Source of the DNA: Dehalococcoidia bacterium UBA6627
Lineage (GTDB): Bacteria; Chloroflexota; Dehalococcoidia; UBA2979
Direction of reading: 5' to 3'
Assembly: GCA_002455955.1 (NCBI GenBank)
Contig: DKLZ01000046.1
Coordinates: 2,531 to 37,505 of the forward strand
DNA: 34,975 nt
A program made the translations under genes and the position numbers. Below are positions 1 to 7,392 of this stretch, one piece after another. How positions within the stretch are numbered: position 1 is the first letter of the stretch; each line of letters starts with the position of its first letter. The notes beneath the pieces were generated by a model. It searched no databases. It was given only the letters and a program-made list of their open reading frames with translations, and was not told the origin of the DNA.

Positions 1-162
1 GTGCACAAGCAGATCGCTACAACTGTGCTCGAAGATCCCAGTCTGCAGGGACTCACGGGAGAAGATCAGTCATTGGCGGTCTCGCCATACGATACAGAGG
101 ATTTTCAGGAAGGCTGGCGCGCGTTTCTTGAAAAGCGATCACCGGAGTTCAAAGGATATTGA
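1..162 (+). CDS. enoyl-CoA hydratase/isomerase, C-terminal fragment (5' end outside window)
   Basis: An open frame enters from the left edge in frame 1 and ends with TGA at 160-162, giving 53 residues. The end, EDFQEGWRAFLEKRSPEFKGY, has the pattern typical of the C-terminus of crotonase-family enoyl-CoA hydratases (E-G-x-x-A-F-x-E-K-R-x-P-x-F-x-G). The catalytic core lies outside the window, so substrate and activity cannot be judged. It converges on the phosphodiesterase gene whose stop is at 234, leaving about 70 bases between them. It would be one of three crotonase-fold genes in the window. Assignment rests on this C-terminal signature alone. Confidence 0.75.
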   Translation: MHKQIATTVLEDPSLQGLTGEDQSLAVSPYDTEDFQEGWRAFLEKRSPEFKGY

Positions 163-233
163 ACTGACTTAGTTTTGCTCGGTCACAATAGTCGTTAAAG
201 CGTGGCTTCGAGAATGGTAGAGGGTTACCTCCA

Positions 234-857
234 TCATGATGAGTTGATTTCGACCAGAGGTACTGGAACTCCATTATGCGAAGCACTAATCAATCGACCC
301 TCAACGATTTCGATATGGCGTGCAATTCCGGGATTTGGTGCTCCCTCGGTATGGCCTAACGGCACGATCTCCGCATGTAAGCGATGCTCTTCGATCTCAA
401 GAAGAGCGACAGTTCCAAGTCGAGTCTCTTTATGATGGAGTAGATTGGGGCTTCCCGAATTTATCAGTACGACGCCGTCGCGATATTCCAATCGTTCAAC
501 GTGAGTGTCACCACCGATCACGATGTTGGGATCGAGGCCGGAAAAATCACGCTCCACGATTTCCGCCATTGGTCGATCTTCACGACGTAAATCGTGTGCC
601 ATCACGATCTTCCAGCCTTCTGCATCGAGTACCTGACGATCTTGCAGGCGCGGGTCATCAAACACGTCATGATTGCCACGGGCCGCACGTATCGGAGCGT
701 AAGCTTCCATCCAGTCGAGGACGGATGGTCTCGAAATATCTCCGCCGTGCATGATCAAATCGACTGACGAAAGAAAATCGCCAACCTCAGGACCAAGCTC
801 ATCCAACGAATGGATAAGCGAGGGTAAATGTGTATCACTGATAAGACCGATTCGCAC
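234..857 (-). CDS. calcineurin-like metallophosphoesterase, YfcE/MJ0936 type
   Basis: A 207-residue cytosolic protein with the ordered motifs of small bacterial phosphodiesterases: SDTH (D8, H10), HGGD (D40), GNHD (N62, H63), AHD (H88) and GDTH near residue 116-119. Family members hydrolyse phosphodiesters or phosphomonoesters with two bound metals; YfcE is the best known model. The oddity is the last motif: most homologues have GHTH, whereas here the first histidine position is aspartate (D117), with H119 kept. Aspartate could still bind metal. The GTG start at 857 is preceded by AAGGTGA about four bases away, which supports it. The natural substrate is unknown. It is transcribed in the same direction as the crotonase-like gene upstream, about 140 bases away. 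Confidence 0.85.
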   Translation of the reverse strand: MRIGLISDTHLPSLIHSLDELGPEVGDFLSSVDLIMHGGDISRPSVLDWMEAYAPIRAARGNHDVFDDPRLQDRQVLDAEGWKIVMAHDLRREDRPMAEIVERDFSGLDPNIVIGGDTHVERLEYRDGVVLINSGSPNLLHHKETRLGTVALLEIEEHRLHAEIVPLGHTEGAPNPGIARHIEIVEGRLISASHNGVPVPLVEINSS

Positions 858-995
858 ACCGTCACCTTTTCATGGACGGCGCTCAGCGTCGAGCTTTGCT
901 TCATTCTGACTATACGTCGTTCAGAGTGGTCCAGTCGGATGTTTGTGGGAGTAACTTCCGAAAGGCTAACCACACTTGCGTGTTGTTAATTCCAA

Positions 996-1910
996 TTAAT
1001 TTTGATTGCGAGGTCCCTCAGGCCAGTTCTCCTCCTGCCAAGACCGTCGTTGGTTGTGGTCACTGAAACGTCCGTCTCTCCATGCCAGAGCTTCCTTAAG
1101 GCCTTGTTCACTATTGCGTGTCCGCCAGTCGTTCATTCCTGGCGATGTATGCATTCGGGCGTCCATCTCTGCGGCGATACGTTGCATCGTGCGTGCGCCT
1201 TGTAGTTCTAGTGCCAGATTGACGGAGCGCTTATTTCCCGCCAGGAAGTCGGGGTCGATCATGGCCAGCCGGTCAGCGATTTCCTCAACCGTTTCTTCAA
1301 GTTCAGCAGTCGGTACCGCTTTCAGTACCAAACCTAGACTGGCTGCTTGAGATCCAGAGATAAATTCGCCTGTAAGTAGCATATATTTCGCCCACTGTGG
1401 CCCAACGAGGTAACTCCACATATGCGCTGGTGGACCCCCCATTGCTCGCACTGGGGGAAAGCCGATTTGAGAGTCCTCTGCAGCAATTACCATGTCGCAC
1501 AGAAGCACGAGATCAGTCCCACCTGCTACGCAATAACCATGAACCTGTCCGATTACCGGTTTGTGCATGTCAAAGATCGCCATTCGATCTCTCTGTGCTT
1601 CCTCCATGCGCCATGCGTCATCATCAAAAGATTGGGAGCTGCGATAGATGCTGGAATATTTGTCTGCCTCGTCAATCGTTTCGCCCGGTTGCACGCGATC
1701 AGGGGTCAGATCGTAACCAGCACAGAACGATCGCCCTGCCCCGCGTAAGATCACCGAATGGACACGATCATCACGGTCTGCGTCCCATAACGCCTCACGG
1801 AGCTCTGACTGTAATCTTCGTGAGAGAGCATTTAATTTCTCTGGTCGATTCAGCGTGATCCGTGCTCGACCACGTTCCTTCTCTACGATCAGAGTTTCAT
1901 AGTCAGACAT
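996..1910 (-). CDS. crotonase/enoyl-CoA hydratase superfamily protein, atypical active site
   Basis: A 304-residue crotonase-fold protein. The start is placed at the ATG at 1910, seven bases after an AAAGGGA Shine-Dalgarno sequence, rather than six codons further out. The N-terminal strand (RITLNRPEKLNALS), the first oxyanion-hole segment (RSFCAGYDL) and the second (CVAGGTDLVLLCD) are present, so acyl-CoA binding is likely. The two glutamates that hydrate the double bond in classical enoyl-CoA hydratase are replaced: the first is D133, and the second, 20 residues later, is P153 in GFPPVR. Plain hydratase activity is therefore doubtful; isomerase, hydrolase or decarboxylase chemistry is possible. 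The C-terminal 60 residues are longer than in minimal members. Substrate unknown. Confidence 0.85.
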   Translation of the reverse strand: MSDYETLIVEKERGRARITLNRPEKLNALSRRLQSELREALWDADRDDRVHSVILRGAGRSFCAGYDLTPDRVQPGETIDEADKYSSIYRSSQSFDDDAWRMEEAQRDRMAIFDMHKPVIGQVHGYCVAGGTDLVLLCDMVIAAEDSQIGFPPVRAMGGPPAHMWSYLVGPQWAKYMLLTGEFISGSQAASLGLVLKAVPTAELEETVEEIADRLAMIDPDFLAGNKRSVNLALELQGARTMQRIAAEMDARMHTSPGMNDWRTRNSEQGLKEALAWRDGRFSDHNQRRSWQEENWPEGPRNQN

Positions 1911-1959
1911 GGTGTTCCCTTTCCACAATGCCGCAGATTACTGCGAATTCTTAGGATAT

Positions 1960-1988
1960 GCGCTATCTCGCCTTGAGTGAGATAGCGC
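1960..1988 (-). terminator. 10-bp perfect hairpin after the SMP-30 gene
   Basis: GCGCTATCTC (1960-1969) and GAGATAGCGC (1979-1988) are perfect complements around a 9-base loop. The hairpin begins 10 bases after the stop codon of the leftward SMP-30 gene and lies before the next gene's start at 1910. On the leftward RNA the stem is followed by AUAUCC rather than a uridine run, so it is an incomplete intrinsic terminator or a 3'-end stabiliser. Confidence 0.5.
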
Positions 1989-1998
1989 GTTATGTCTA

Positions 1999-2919
1999 CT
2001 ACCGTGATCCAGGAGCCACTCCACGAACGACCGTTTCGAGACGGTACACACTAGTCTGAGCGGTTAAAAACAATGATGAGAAGTCTGGTCCCCCGAAGGT
2101 AAGGTTCGCCGCATGTTCACTGGTTTCGAAAGTTCCTAAGTGAGTGCCGTCAGATGCGATTACCCAGACTCCACCAACTCCTGTCGTCCAGAGCCTGCCG
2201 TCCTCGTCAACCTTCATCCCATCCGGGACTCCGACACCTTCAGCATTTCGCATGTCACAAAAGAGTGCGCCTCGACTGATTGAACCGTCAGTTTCGACAT
2301 CGAAACGGCGGATCGTCTTATCTCCAGAATCACCGATGTACAGAGACGATTCATCTGGAGTGAAAGCAAGTCCGTTTGGTTGGTTGAAGTCGCTGGCGAG
2401 TAGAGTGAGCGTACCGTCGGGATCGACACGATAAACACCTTGATGAGGTAATTCTTGTTCAGCGTTAATCCCGTGTGGTTTCCGTAATCCATATGTTGGA
2501 TCGGTGAAGTAAATTGATCCTGAGCTATGTACAACGACATCGTTAGGGCTGTTAAGTTTTGCGTTTTCGAATGCGTCGACGAGTGTCTCAGCCGGTTCAC
2601 CGTATGCGCCTTGTGAGACACGTCGGCCAGTATGCTCGCAACTGAGTAATCTGCCGTCGGCATCGATCGTCAATCCATTGGAATGACCGCTTGGCTCGCG
2701 ATAAACGGAAGTAGTATTGCTACCTGATTCCCAACGGTGGATACGATTCCCCGGGATGTCGCTGAAGAGCAGGCAGTTCTCTGAAAGGAGCCAAATTGGC
2801 CCCTCAGTAAACTCAAATCCGGTGCAAAGTAGTTGTTCCTTGGTGGAGGTCAGTAGTTGATCCACTCCGGCGTTGATTGTGATTTCCAAGAGAACCTCAC
2901 TATCTTTTCTCTGTGTCAT
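1999..2919 (-). CDS. SMP-30/gluconolactonase/LRE family beta-propeller lactonase
   Basis: A 306-residue six-bladed propeller protein of the SMP-30 family, which hydrolyses sugar lactones or related esters with one divalent metal. The metal and substrate residues are visible in order: E39 in FTEGP, N126 in SPNDV, N182 in QPNGLAF and D233 in VPDGM. The repeated blade pattern (D-x-D-G-R-L-W and similar) supports the fold. No signal peptide is evident, so a cytosolic location is expected. The ATG at 2919 has only a weak ribosome binding site. Nothing in the neighbourhood (crotonase, threonine synthase) identifies the lactone. Family assignment is firm, substrate is not. Confidence 0.9.
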   Translation of the reverse strand: MTQRKDSEVLLEITINAGVDQLLTSTKEQLLCTGFEFTEGPIWLLSENCLLFSDIPGNRIHRWESGSNTTSVYREPSGHSNGLTIDADGRLLSCEHTGRRVSQGAYGEPAETLVDAFENAKLNSPNDVVVHSSGSIYFTDPTYGLRKPHGINAEQELPHQGVYRVDPDGTLTLLASDFNQPNGLAFTPDESSLYIGDSGDKTIRRFDVETDGSISRGALFCDMRNAEGVGVPDGMKVDEDGRLWTTGVGGVWVIASDGTHLGTFETSEHAANLTFGGPDFSSLFLTAQTSVYRLETVVRGVAPGSR

Positions 2920-3009
2920 CCTAGCTCAGGTGATCCAGTAATTGCTTGAGTACGCTCAACACTGAAACGAATTATTTACTGGTCATGTTTATAAATGGAT
3001 CTAATTCGA

Positions 3010-4275
3010 CTACGAAGTGCTTCGAAGCTCAGGATGTTTCAATCCAGTGCCGGTATTGAACAGTATGATCTGCGCGTCCGGATCGACACGTCTTTCAGCA
3101 ATAAGGTTTTGTAATCCCGCGAAGGTTGCGGCACCTTCAGGGCAGGCGTCGATACCCTCGGTGCGTGTTATGTCGGAGATTGCGGTTTGTATGGCGGTAT
3201 CGGTCACGGCGATTGCGTCACCATTGGATTCGCGAATCGCATGCAAGATTAAATCATCCGCAAACGCTGCAGGGACACGTATACCGGGAGCTATCGTTGA
3301 CGCGTGTTCCCATGGTTCAGCACGAGCTGCTCCCGTTGTGAAGGCGCGGACGATCGGTGCGCACCCCTCAGCTTGGACGACGATCATTCGAGGACGCTGA
3401 GGACCGATCAATCCCATCGCCTCAAGTTCATCGAACGCTTTCCACATCCCGATTAGTCCAGTTCCACCACCTGTCGGATACAGAATGACATCAGGCAACG
3501 TTCCATTGAATTGTTCCCAGAGTTCGAAACCCATGGTCTTTTTTCCCTCGACGCGGTACGGCTCTTTTAACGTCGCCATTGGGAACCATCCGTGAGCTTC
3601 GGATTGCTTTGTGATCCAAGCACCTGCATCCGAAATAAGGCCGTCGATCAATTGGAGTGAGGCGCCATAAGTGTGCACTTCGTGCATCATCGCTGGAGGC
3701 GTATCTGAAGGCATTGCAACATGAGCTGTGATACCGGCACGGGCTGCATATGCGGCGGTTGCCGAACCTGCGTTACCTGCAGTTGGCATGCCCACCTCAG
3801 TTATTCCGAGTTCTACTGCCTTCGATAATGCAGCTGAAATGCCGCGTGCTTTGAAAGTTCCCGTTGGATTAGATCCTTCATCCTTCACCCACAGATTTGT
3901 CGCTCCAATTAGCGCTCCTAAGCGTGGCGTTGCCAAGAGAGAGGTCATCCCCTCACCGAGTGTGATGATGTGTTGTGCGTTTCGGATGGGCATTAACTCT
4001 TCATAGCGCCACATAGAGCTAACACGTCCACCGAGAGACTCTAGGGTGAACGTTCGTTTCGCTTGTTCCAAGTCGTAACGTGCGACGATCGCTCGCCCGC
4101 ATGCAGTGCAAGTTGTTTGTACTGTTTCAGGATCGTGGTGTTCGCCACAAATTGAACATTCGAGATGAGTTAGTTTCGTTTGAGTGTTGACGTCCACGGT
4201 CGCTCCAGGGAATGGTGTTGGTATTTGGTGAGCGTACGTTACTTGACGTGTTGGCTCATCTGACAATTCTCTCAT
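3010..4275 (-). CDS. thrC: threonine synthase (PLP-dependent, zinc-ribbon N-terminus)
   Basis: A PLP enzyme that converts O-phosphohomoserine to threonine. An N-terminal zinc ribbon is visible (C40, C43, C56, C59), as in archaeal and Chloroflexi-type threonine synthases. The PLP-binding lysine is K142 in NPTGTFKARG, and the phosphate-binding loop is PTGGGTG near residue 262. The outer ATG at 4275 lacks a clear ribosome binding site. An in-frame GTG at 4197 is preceded by GGAG at a good distance and would give 395 residues starting just before the zinc ribbon; that may be the true start. No homoserine kinase or dehydrogenase gene is adjacent. It is divergent from the cupin gene. Other fold-II PLP lyases are less likely given the zinc ribbon. 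Confidence 0.88.
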   Translation of the reverse strand: MRELSDEPTRQVTYAHQIPTPFPGATVDVNTQTKLTHLECSICGEHHDPETVQTTCTACGRAIVARYDLEQAKRTFTLESLGGRVSSMWRYEELMPIRNAQHIITLGEGMTSLLATPRLGALIGATNLWVKDEGSNPTGTFKARGISAALSKAVELGITEVGMPTAGNAGSATAAYAARAGITAHVAMPSDTPPAMMHEVHTYGASLQLIDGLISDAGAWITKQSEAHGWFPMATLKEPYRVEGKKTMGFELWEQFNGTLPDVILYPTGGGTGLIGMWKAFDELEAMGLIGPQRPRMIVVQAEGCAPIVRAFTTGAARAEPWEHASTIAPGIRVPAAFADDLILHAIRESNGDAIAVTDTAIQTAISDITRTEGIDACPEGAATFAGLQNLIAERRVDPDAQIILFNTGTGLKHPELRSTS

Positions 4276-4372
4276 TGATTAGTTCACGTGAAATCAACAT
4301 TTCGGTAATCGTCGTAGGATTAATTGCTACTGTTACTCTTTGCAATGGCGAGAGGTGCTGGAGGGACACAAT

Positions 4373-4720
4373 ATGAAAATCGTTAATATTCATACCGGAT
4401 CAGATAACGAATCTCATATTGAAATTCGGGACGAAATCGGCACTGGTGATGCGCGGATGAGCAGCGAACTAGAAGATGCTGCCAGTATTAAATTCGTTCA
4501 TCGACCTGTTGGGAAAAGCGGTTATCACAACCCGCCAACCCGCCAATATGTCCTTTATCTCACTGCGAGGGTCGAGATCGGTTTAGGCGATGGTACGTCT
4601 GTGGTAATGAACCCTGGAGATGTGCTGCGTGCTGAAGATGTGACGGGGCATGGCCATACCTCGAACGTGATGCAAGGCGGTATCTGTGCGTTTGTCTCGA
4701 TCCCGGATGGTGCTTTATAA
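4373..4720 (+). CDS. small cupin-domain protein
   Basis: A 115-residue protein starting at the ATG at 4373, seven bases after GGAGGGA, which decides against the upstream ATG at 4340. The sequence has the two conserved cupin segments: GYHNPPTRQYVLYLTARVEI, then a glycine-rich turn, then NPGDVLRAEDVTGHGH. It probably forms a single jelly-roll barrel. Histidines in both segments could bind a metal, but the first motif is not a textbook HxH. Reaction and ligand are unknown; similar small proteins are annotated only as cupins. It precedes the SDR gene by 75 bases on the same strand and may be co-transcribed with it. Confidence 0.7.
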   Translation: MKIVNIHTGSDNESHIEIRDEIGTGDARMSSELEDAASIKFVHRPVGKSGYHNPPTRQYVLYLTARVEIGLGDGTSVVMNPGDVLRAEDVTGHGHTSNVMQGGICAFVSIPDGAL

Positions 4721-4795
4721 CATCATGGCAATCGATATCACATAGAACCTGTGACGCGTCGGAGACATATCTACCTATAGCGAGAGAGGCATGAA

Positions 4796-5608
4796 ATGTC
4801 TGGATTAGATGGAAAAGTTGCGATTGTTACCGGAGCAGGTCGTCTGCGAGGAATTGGTCGCGCTACTGCTGTTGCATTAGCCCGCATGGGTGCCGATGTT
4901 GTTGTTACCGGGACAGGGCGAGATTCGGATACGTTTCCGGACGATGAAAAAGCGATCAACTGGCGCGATATCGAGAGTACTGCTGATGAAATTCGCGAAC
5001 ATGGAGTCCGAGCATTGCCTCTCGTTGCCGACGCCAGGAATATTGAAGATGCACAAAATACTGTCCTCGAAACGGTTGAAGCTTTTGGACGAGTCGACAT
5101 TCTCGTCAATAATGCGGCTGCGGCGCGTGGTGTTGATCGAGTTCCGTTGCTCGATCTTGATCCGGAGGTCTTTCAACGTGTCCTCGATATCAAGGTTACA
5201 GGTACTTATCTGATGACCAAGGCATTTGTAGAACAGGCGATGGTCCATGGTGATGGTGGCAAGATCGTGATGATTTCATCGATCGCAGGCAAACGTGGCG
5301 GTCCCAATACTCTCGCCTATAACGCTGCCAACTTTGCGGTTGTCGGGATGACTCAAGGGCTTTCCCGTGAACTCGGTCCCATGGGATTCAATGTCAATTG
5401 TGTTTGCCCAGGTGCTGTTGACACACATCGGATGGACGATCTAGGACGAGGTGAGCAATGGCAGCAGATGGCAGAACGCACACCAATTGGTCGTAATGGT
5501 ACAGATGAGGAAGTCGGAGAATTTATTACGTATCTTTGCACGGAAGCAGCTTCATGGATTCATGGACAATCGATAAACATCGACGGTGGAGCAGTCGTCG
5601 AGCATTAG
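4796..5608 (+). CDS. SDR-family protein with catalytic lysine replaced by asparagine
   Basis: A 270-residue Rossmann-fold protein of the classical short-chain dehydrogenase family. It has the nucleotide-binding loop TGAGRLRGIG (12-21), NNAA (105-108), the catalytic serine S162 and tyrosine Y175. The expected Y-x-x-x-K is Y-N-A-A-N: codon 179, at 5330-5332, reads AAC, so the lysine that lowers the tyrosine pKa and binds the ribose is missing. The C-terminal INIDGG motif is intact and the frame is clean, so it is not a decaying gene by that measure. Either catalysis is changed or the protein binds its ligand without turning it over. It follows the cupin gene and converges on the DedA-like gene at 5732. 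Confidence 0.85.
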   Translation: MSGLDGKVAIVTGAGRLRGIGRATAVALARMGADVVVTGTGRDSDTFPDDEKAINWRDIESTADEIREHGVRALPLVADARNIEDAQNTVLETVEAFGRVDILVNNAAAARGVDRVPLLDLDPEVFQRVLDIKVTGTYLMTKAFVEQAMVHGDGGKIVMISSIAGKRGGPNTLAYNAANFAVVGMTQGLSRELGPMGFNVNCVCPGAVDTHRMDDLGRGEQWQQMAERTPIGRNGTDEEVGEFITYLCTEAASWIHGQSINIDGGAVVEH

Positions 5609-5731
5609 GATTACGTAATCTCAATCGCGTCGATAGTATCTTCAGGTTTCGTACTCTTGAAGGTCGTAGCGCTCATGGAGCGAATGAATCAACGGTCACG
5701 GTCTATTGTTGGAAGTGATTCGCAACGCTAT

Positions 5732-6415
5732 TTAGGTTGATGGATGTTGTCTAGATCGAAACCGTCGCCACAAGAACAGGAGTGCTGGCGGGCCTAGGAT
5801 CAGTAATGCTGCCGGTATAAAAAACAGTACGAGCGAACGCTCCTTTAAATGAGATGTTGAGTAGAAATAAACGATGCTGATTAGTGTCCACGGCACGATA
5901 CTTGCAATGTAGAACGGTACAAAGCGAAGTTGTTTAATGCCTGCTAAATAGCTCACGATATCGATGCCAATTGCTGTTATAGGCAGCATGAATCGTGTAA
6001 GGAATACGGTCCGATATCCCATCTTGTCGCTCAATCGATTCACTATCGCCACTTCTTTGCGCCCGGTAAGTAGCCGAATACCAGTGTGCCCGTATCGTTT
6101 TGCGACTACGAAATTCACGATAAGTGCCATCGTATGCGCCGCAAATGTTGCTGCCACTGACGTTTCAGGACTAAAGACAAGTGCTGCCACATTCACCGTT
6201 GCGACATCGGAAACTGGATTGAACGGTACGCTTATGCCGAGGAATAACACGATCGCATAAGCGATCGGGCCAAATACTCCGGCTTCTGCGACGGTGTTTT
6301 CAATATCTTGTACGGATATACGGACAGTCGACTGCAAGATCACGATCAAGGCTATTAGCAAACACGCGCCGATTACTAGCCGGCGCGAAGGCATCCGTGA
6401 CAACAGTCGTCTCAT
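5732..6415 (-). CDS. VTT-domain (DedA/TMEM64/TVP38) membrane protein
   Basis: A 227-residue integral membrane protein. An N-terminal hydrophobic segment spans about residues 14-32. A re-entrant and helical core follows, including FLGISVPFNPVSD, a segment around LVFSPETSVAATF, and FLTRFMLPITAIGIDIVSYLAGI. This order matches the VTT domain of the DedA/TVP38 superfamily, whose members are linked to lipid scrambling and undecaprenyl-phosphate recycling. The C-terminus is basic and short. The gene lies 36 bases after the SDR gene at 6452 on the same strand. The precise role is not identifiable from sequence. Confidence 0.82.
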   Translation of the reverse strand: MRRLLSRMPSRRLVIGACLLIALIVILQSTVRISVQDIENTVAEAGVFGPIAYAIVLFLGISVPFNPVSDVATVNVAALVFSPETSVAATFAAHTMALIVNFVVAKRYGHTGIRLLTGRKEVAIVNRLSDKMGYRTVFLTRFMLPITAIGIDIVSYLAGIKQLRFVPFYIASIVPWTLISIVYFYSTSHLKERSLVLFFIPAALLILGPPALLFLWRRFRSRQHPST

Positions 6416-6451
6416 CCTATGCTTTCTCGAGGTAGTTGGTGTACCTCAATG

Positions 6452-7288
6452 CTATCGTGCAGGCCCGCGCAGAAGGACTCCACCGTCTACTGGTAGGACT
6501 ACTCCTGTGATGTAACGCGATTCGTCCGATGCCAGAAACGTGGCGGCAAGACCGATATCCCAACCCGTCCCTTCGATCCCTAGCATCGAAGCGTCTCGTC
6601 GTGCTTCGCGTAATGATTCGTTCATACCTCCGGCATAGACCATGGGAGTGTACATGGGTCCCGGCGCAATACAGTTTACGCGGATAGCTTCCCGGGCATG
6701 ATCGGCTGCCATTGCTTGAGATAGTGCGATCACCGCGCCTTTAGAGGTTGAATATGCCGTCATTCCTCGTGGCCGCAGTGCAGCGATCGAGGAGACATTG
6801 ATTATTGATCCACCATCTGATCTGATCATTGCAGGTACAGCATGTCGACAGGTCAGTACCATGCTTCGAACGTTCACATCCTGAACCATATCCCATTGTT
6901 CTAGGTCAGAATCGACGACGCTACCAACCGACATTCCGACTCCGACGTTGTTGTGTAATACATCGAGCCCACCCCAAGCATCTACCGGTATGCGCACCAT
7001 CGCTGCGCAAGACTCTTCATCTGTTACATCACCTTCGAAAATATCTACGATAGCTTCTGGTTTTTGTTCGAGGATCAATGCTTGTGTTTCTTCAACTGCA
7101 CTGAGATCACGGTCAACAAGTAGTACACATGCGCCTTCGAGAGCGAAAAGAATTGCTGCAGCGCGACCATTACCAATGCCTGCAGCACGTGAACCAGCAC
7201 CAGTGACGATTGCTCTTTTTCCTTCTAATCGTCTGCCGGTTGTTTGAGGTACTGGCGGCATGGAAATATTCATTTCGGATTTACTCAT
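6452..7288 (-). CDS. short-chain dehydrogenase/reductase (canonical SDR)
   Basis: A 278-residue NAD(P)-dependent oxidoreductase. The ATG at 7288 is used because GTGAGG precedes it by about seven bases; the GTG at 7300 overlaps that signal. The cofactor loop is TGAGSRAAGIGNG (from residue 29), with NNVG in the middle. The catalytic set is complete: serine near 166, Y179 and K183 in YSTSKGAV. VNCIAPGP and LPVDGG near the end are typical. Substrate cannot be predicted. In contrast to the SDR at 4796-5608, the catalytic lysine is present. It is followed by the DedA-like gene on the same strand. Confidence 0.9.
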   Translation of the reverse strand: MSKSEMNISMPPVPQTTGRRLEGKRAIVTGAGSRAAGIGNGRAAAILFALEGACVLLVDRDLSAVEETQALILEQKPEAIVDIFEGDVTDEESCAAMVRIPVDAWGGLDVLHNNVGVGMSVGSVVDSDLEQWDMVQDVNVRSMVLTCRHAVPAMIRSDGGSIINVSSIAALRPRGMTAYSTSKGAVIALSQAMAADHAREAIRVNCIAPGPMYTPMVYAGGMNESLREARRDASMLGIEGTGWDIGLAATFLASDESRYITGVVLPVDGGVLLRGPAR

Positions 7289-7392
7289 CGAGTACCTCAC
7301 AAGATTTGACGCTTAAAAACTTCACAACATTAGAAATATGGATAGTTTTTCTGGACTGCAATATCACGCGATGTGTGTTTGCGATCGAATCT

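Noticed and set aside
1397..1858. 153-codon open frame opposite the crotonase-like gene
   Set aside because: Antisense shadow with no domain and no translation signal.
2029..2040. GAACGACCGTTT as a second SOS box
   Set aside because: It departs from GAAC-N4-GTTC, lacks extended arms, and lies inside the end of the SMP-30 coding region.
5609..5620. Perfect palindrome GATTACGTAATC directly after the SDR stop
   Set aside because: A 12-base palindrome is expected several times by chance in 35 kb, and it has no loop or T-run to act as a terminator.
6429..6447. GAGGTA/TACCTC hairpin between the SDR and DedA-like genes
   Set aside because: Only six base pairs, no T-run, and the genes are close enough to be co-transcribed.
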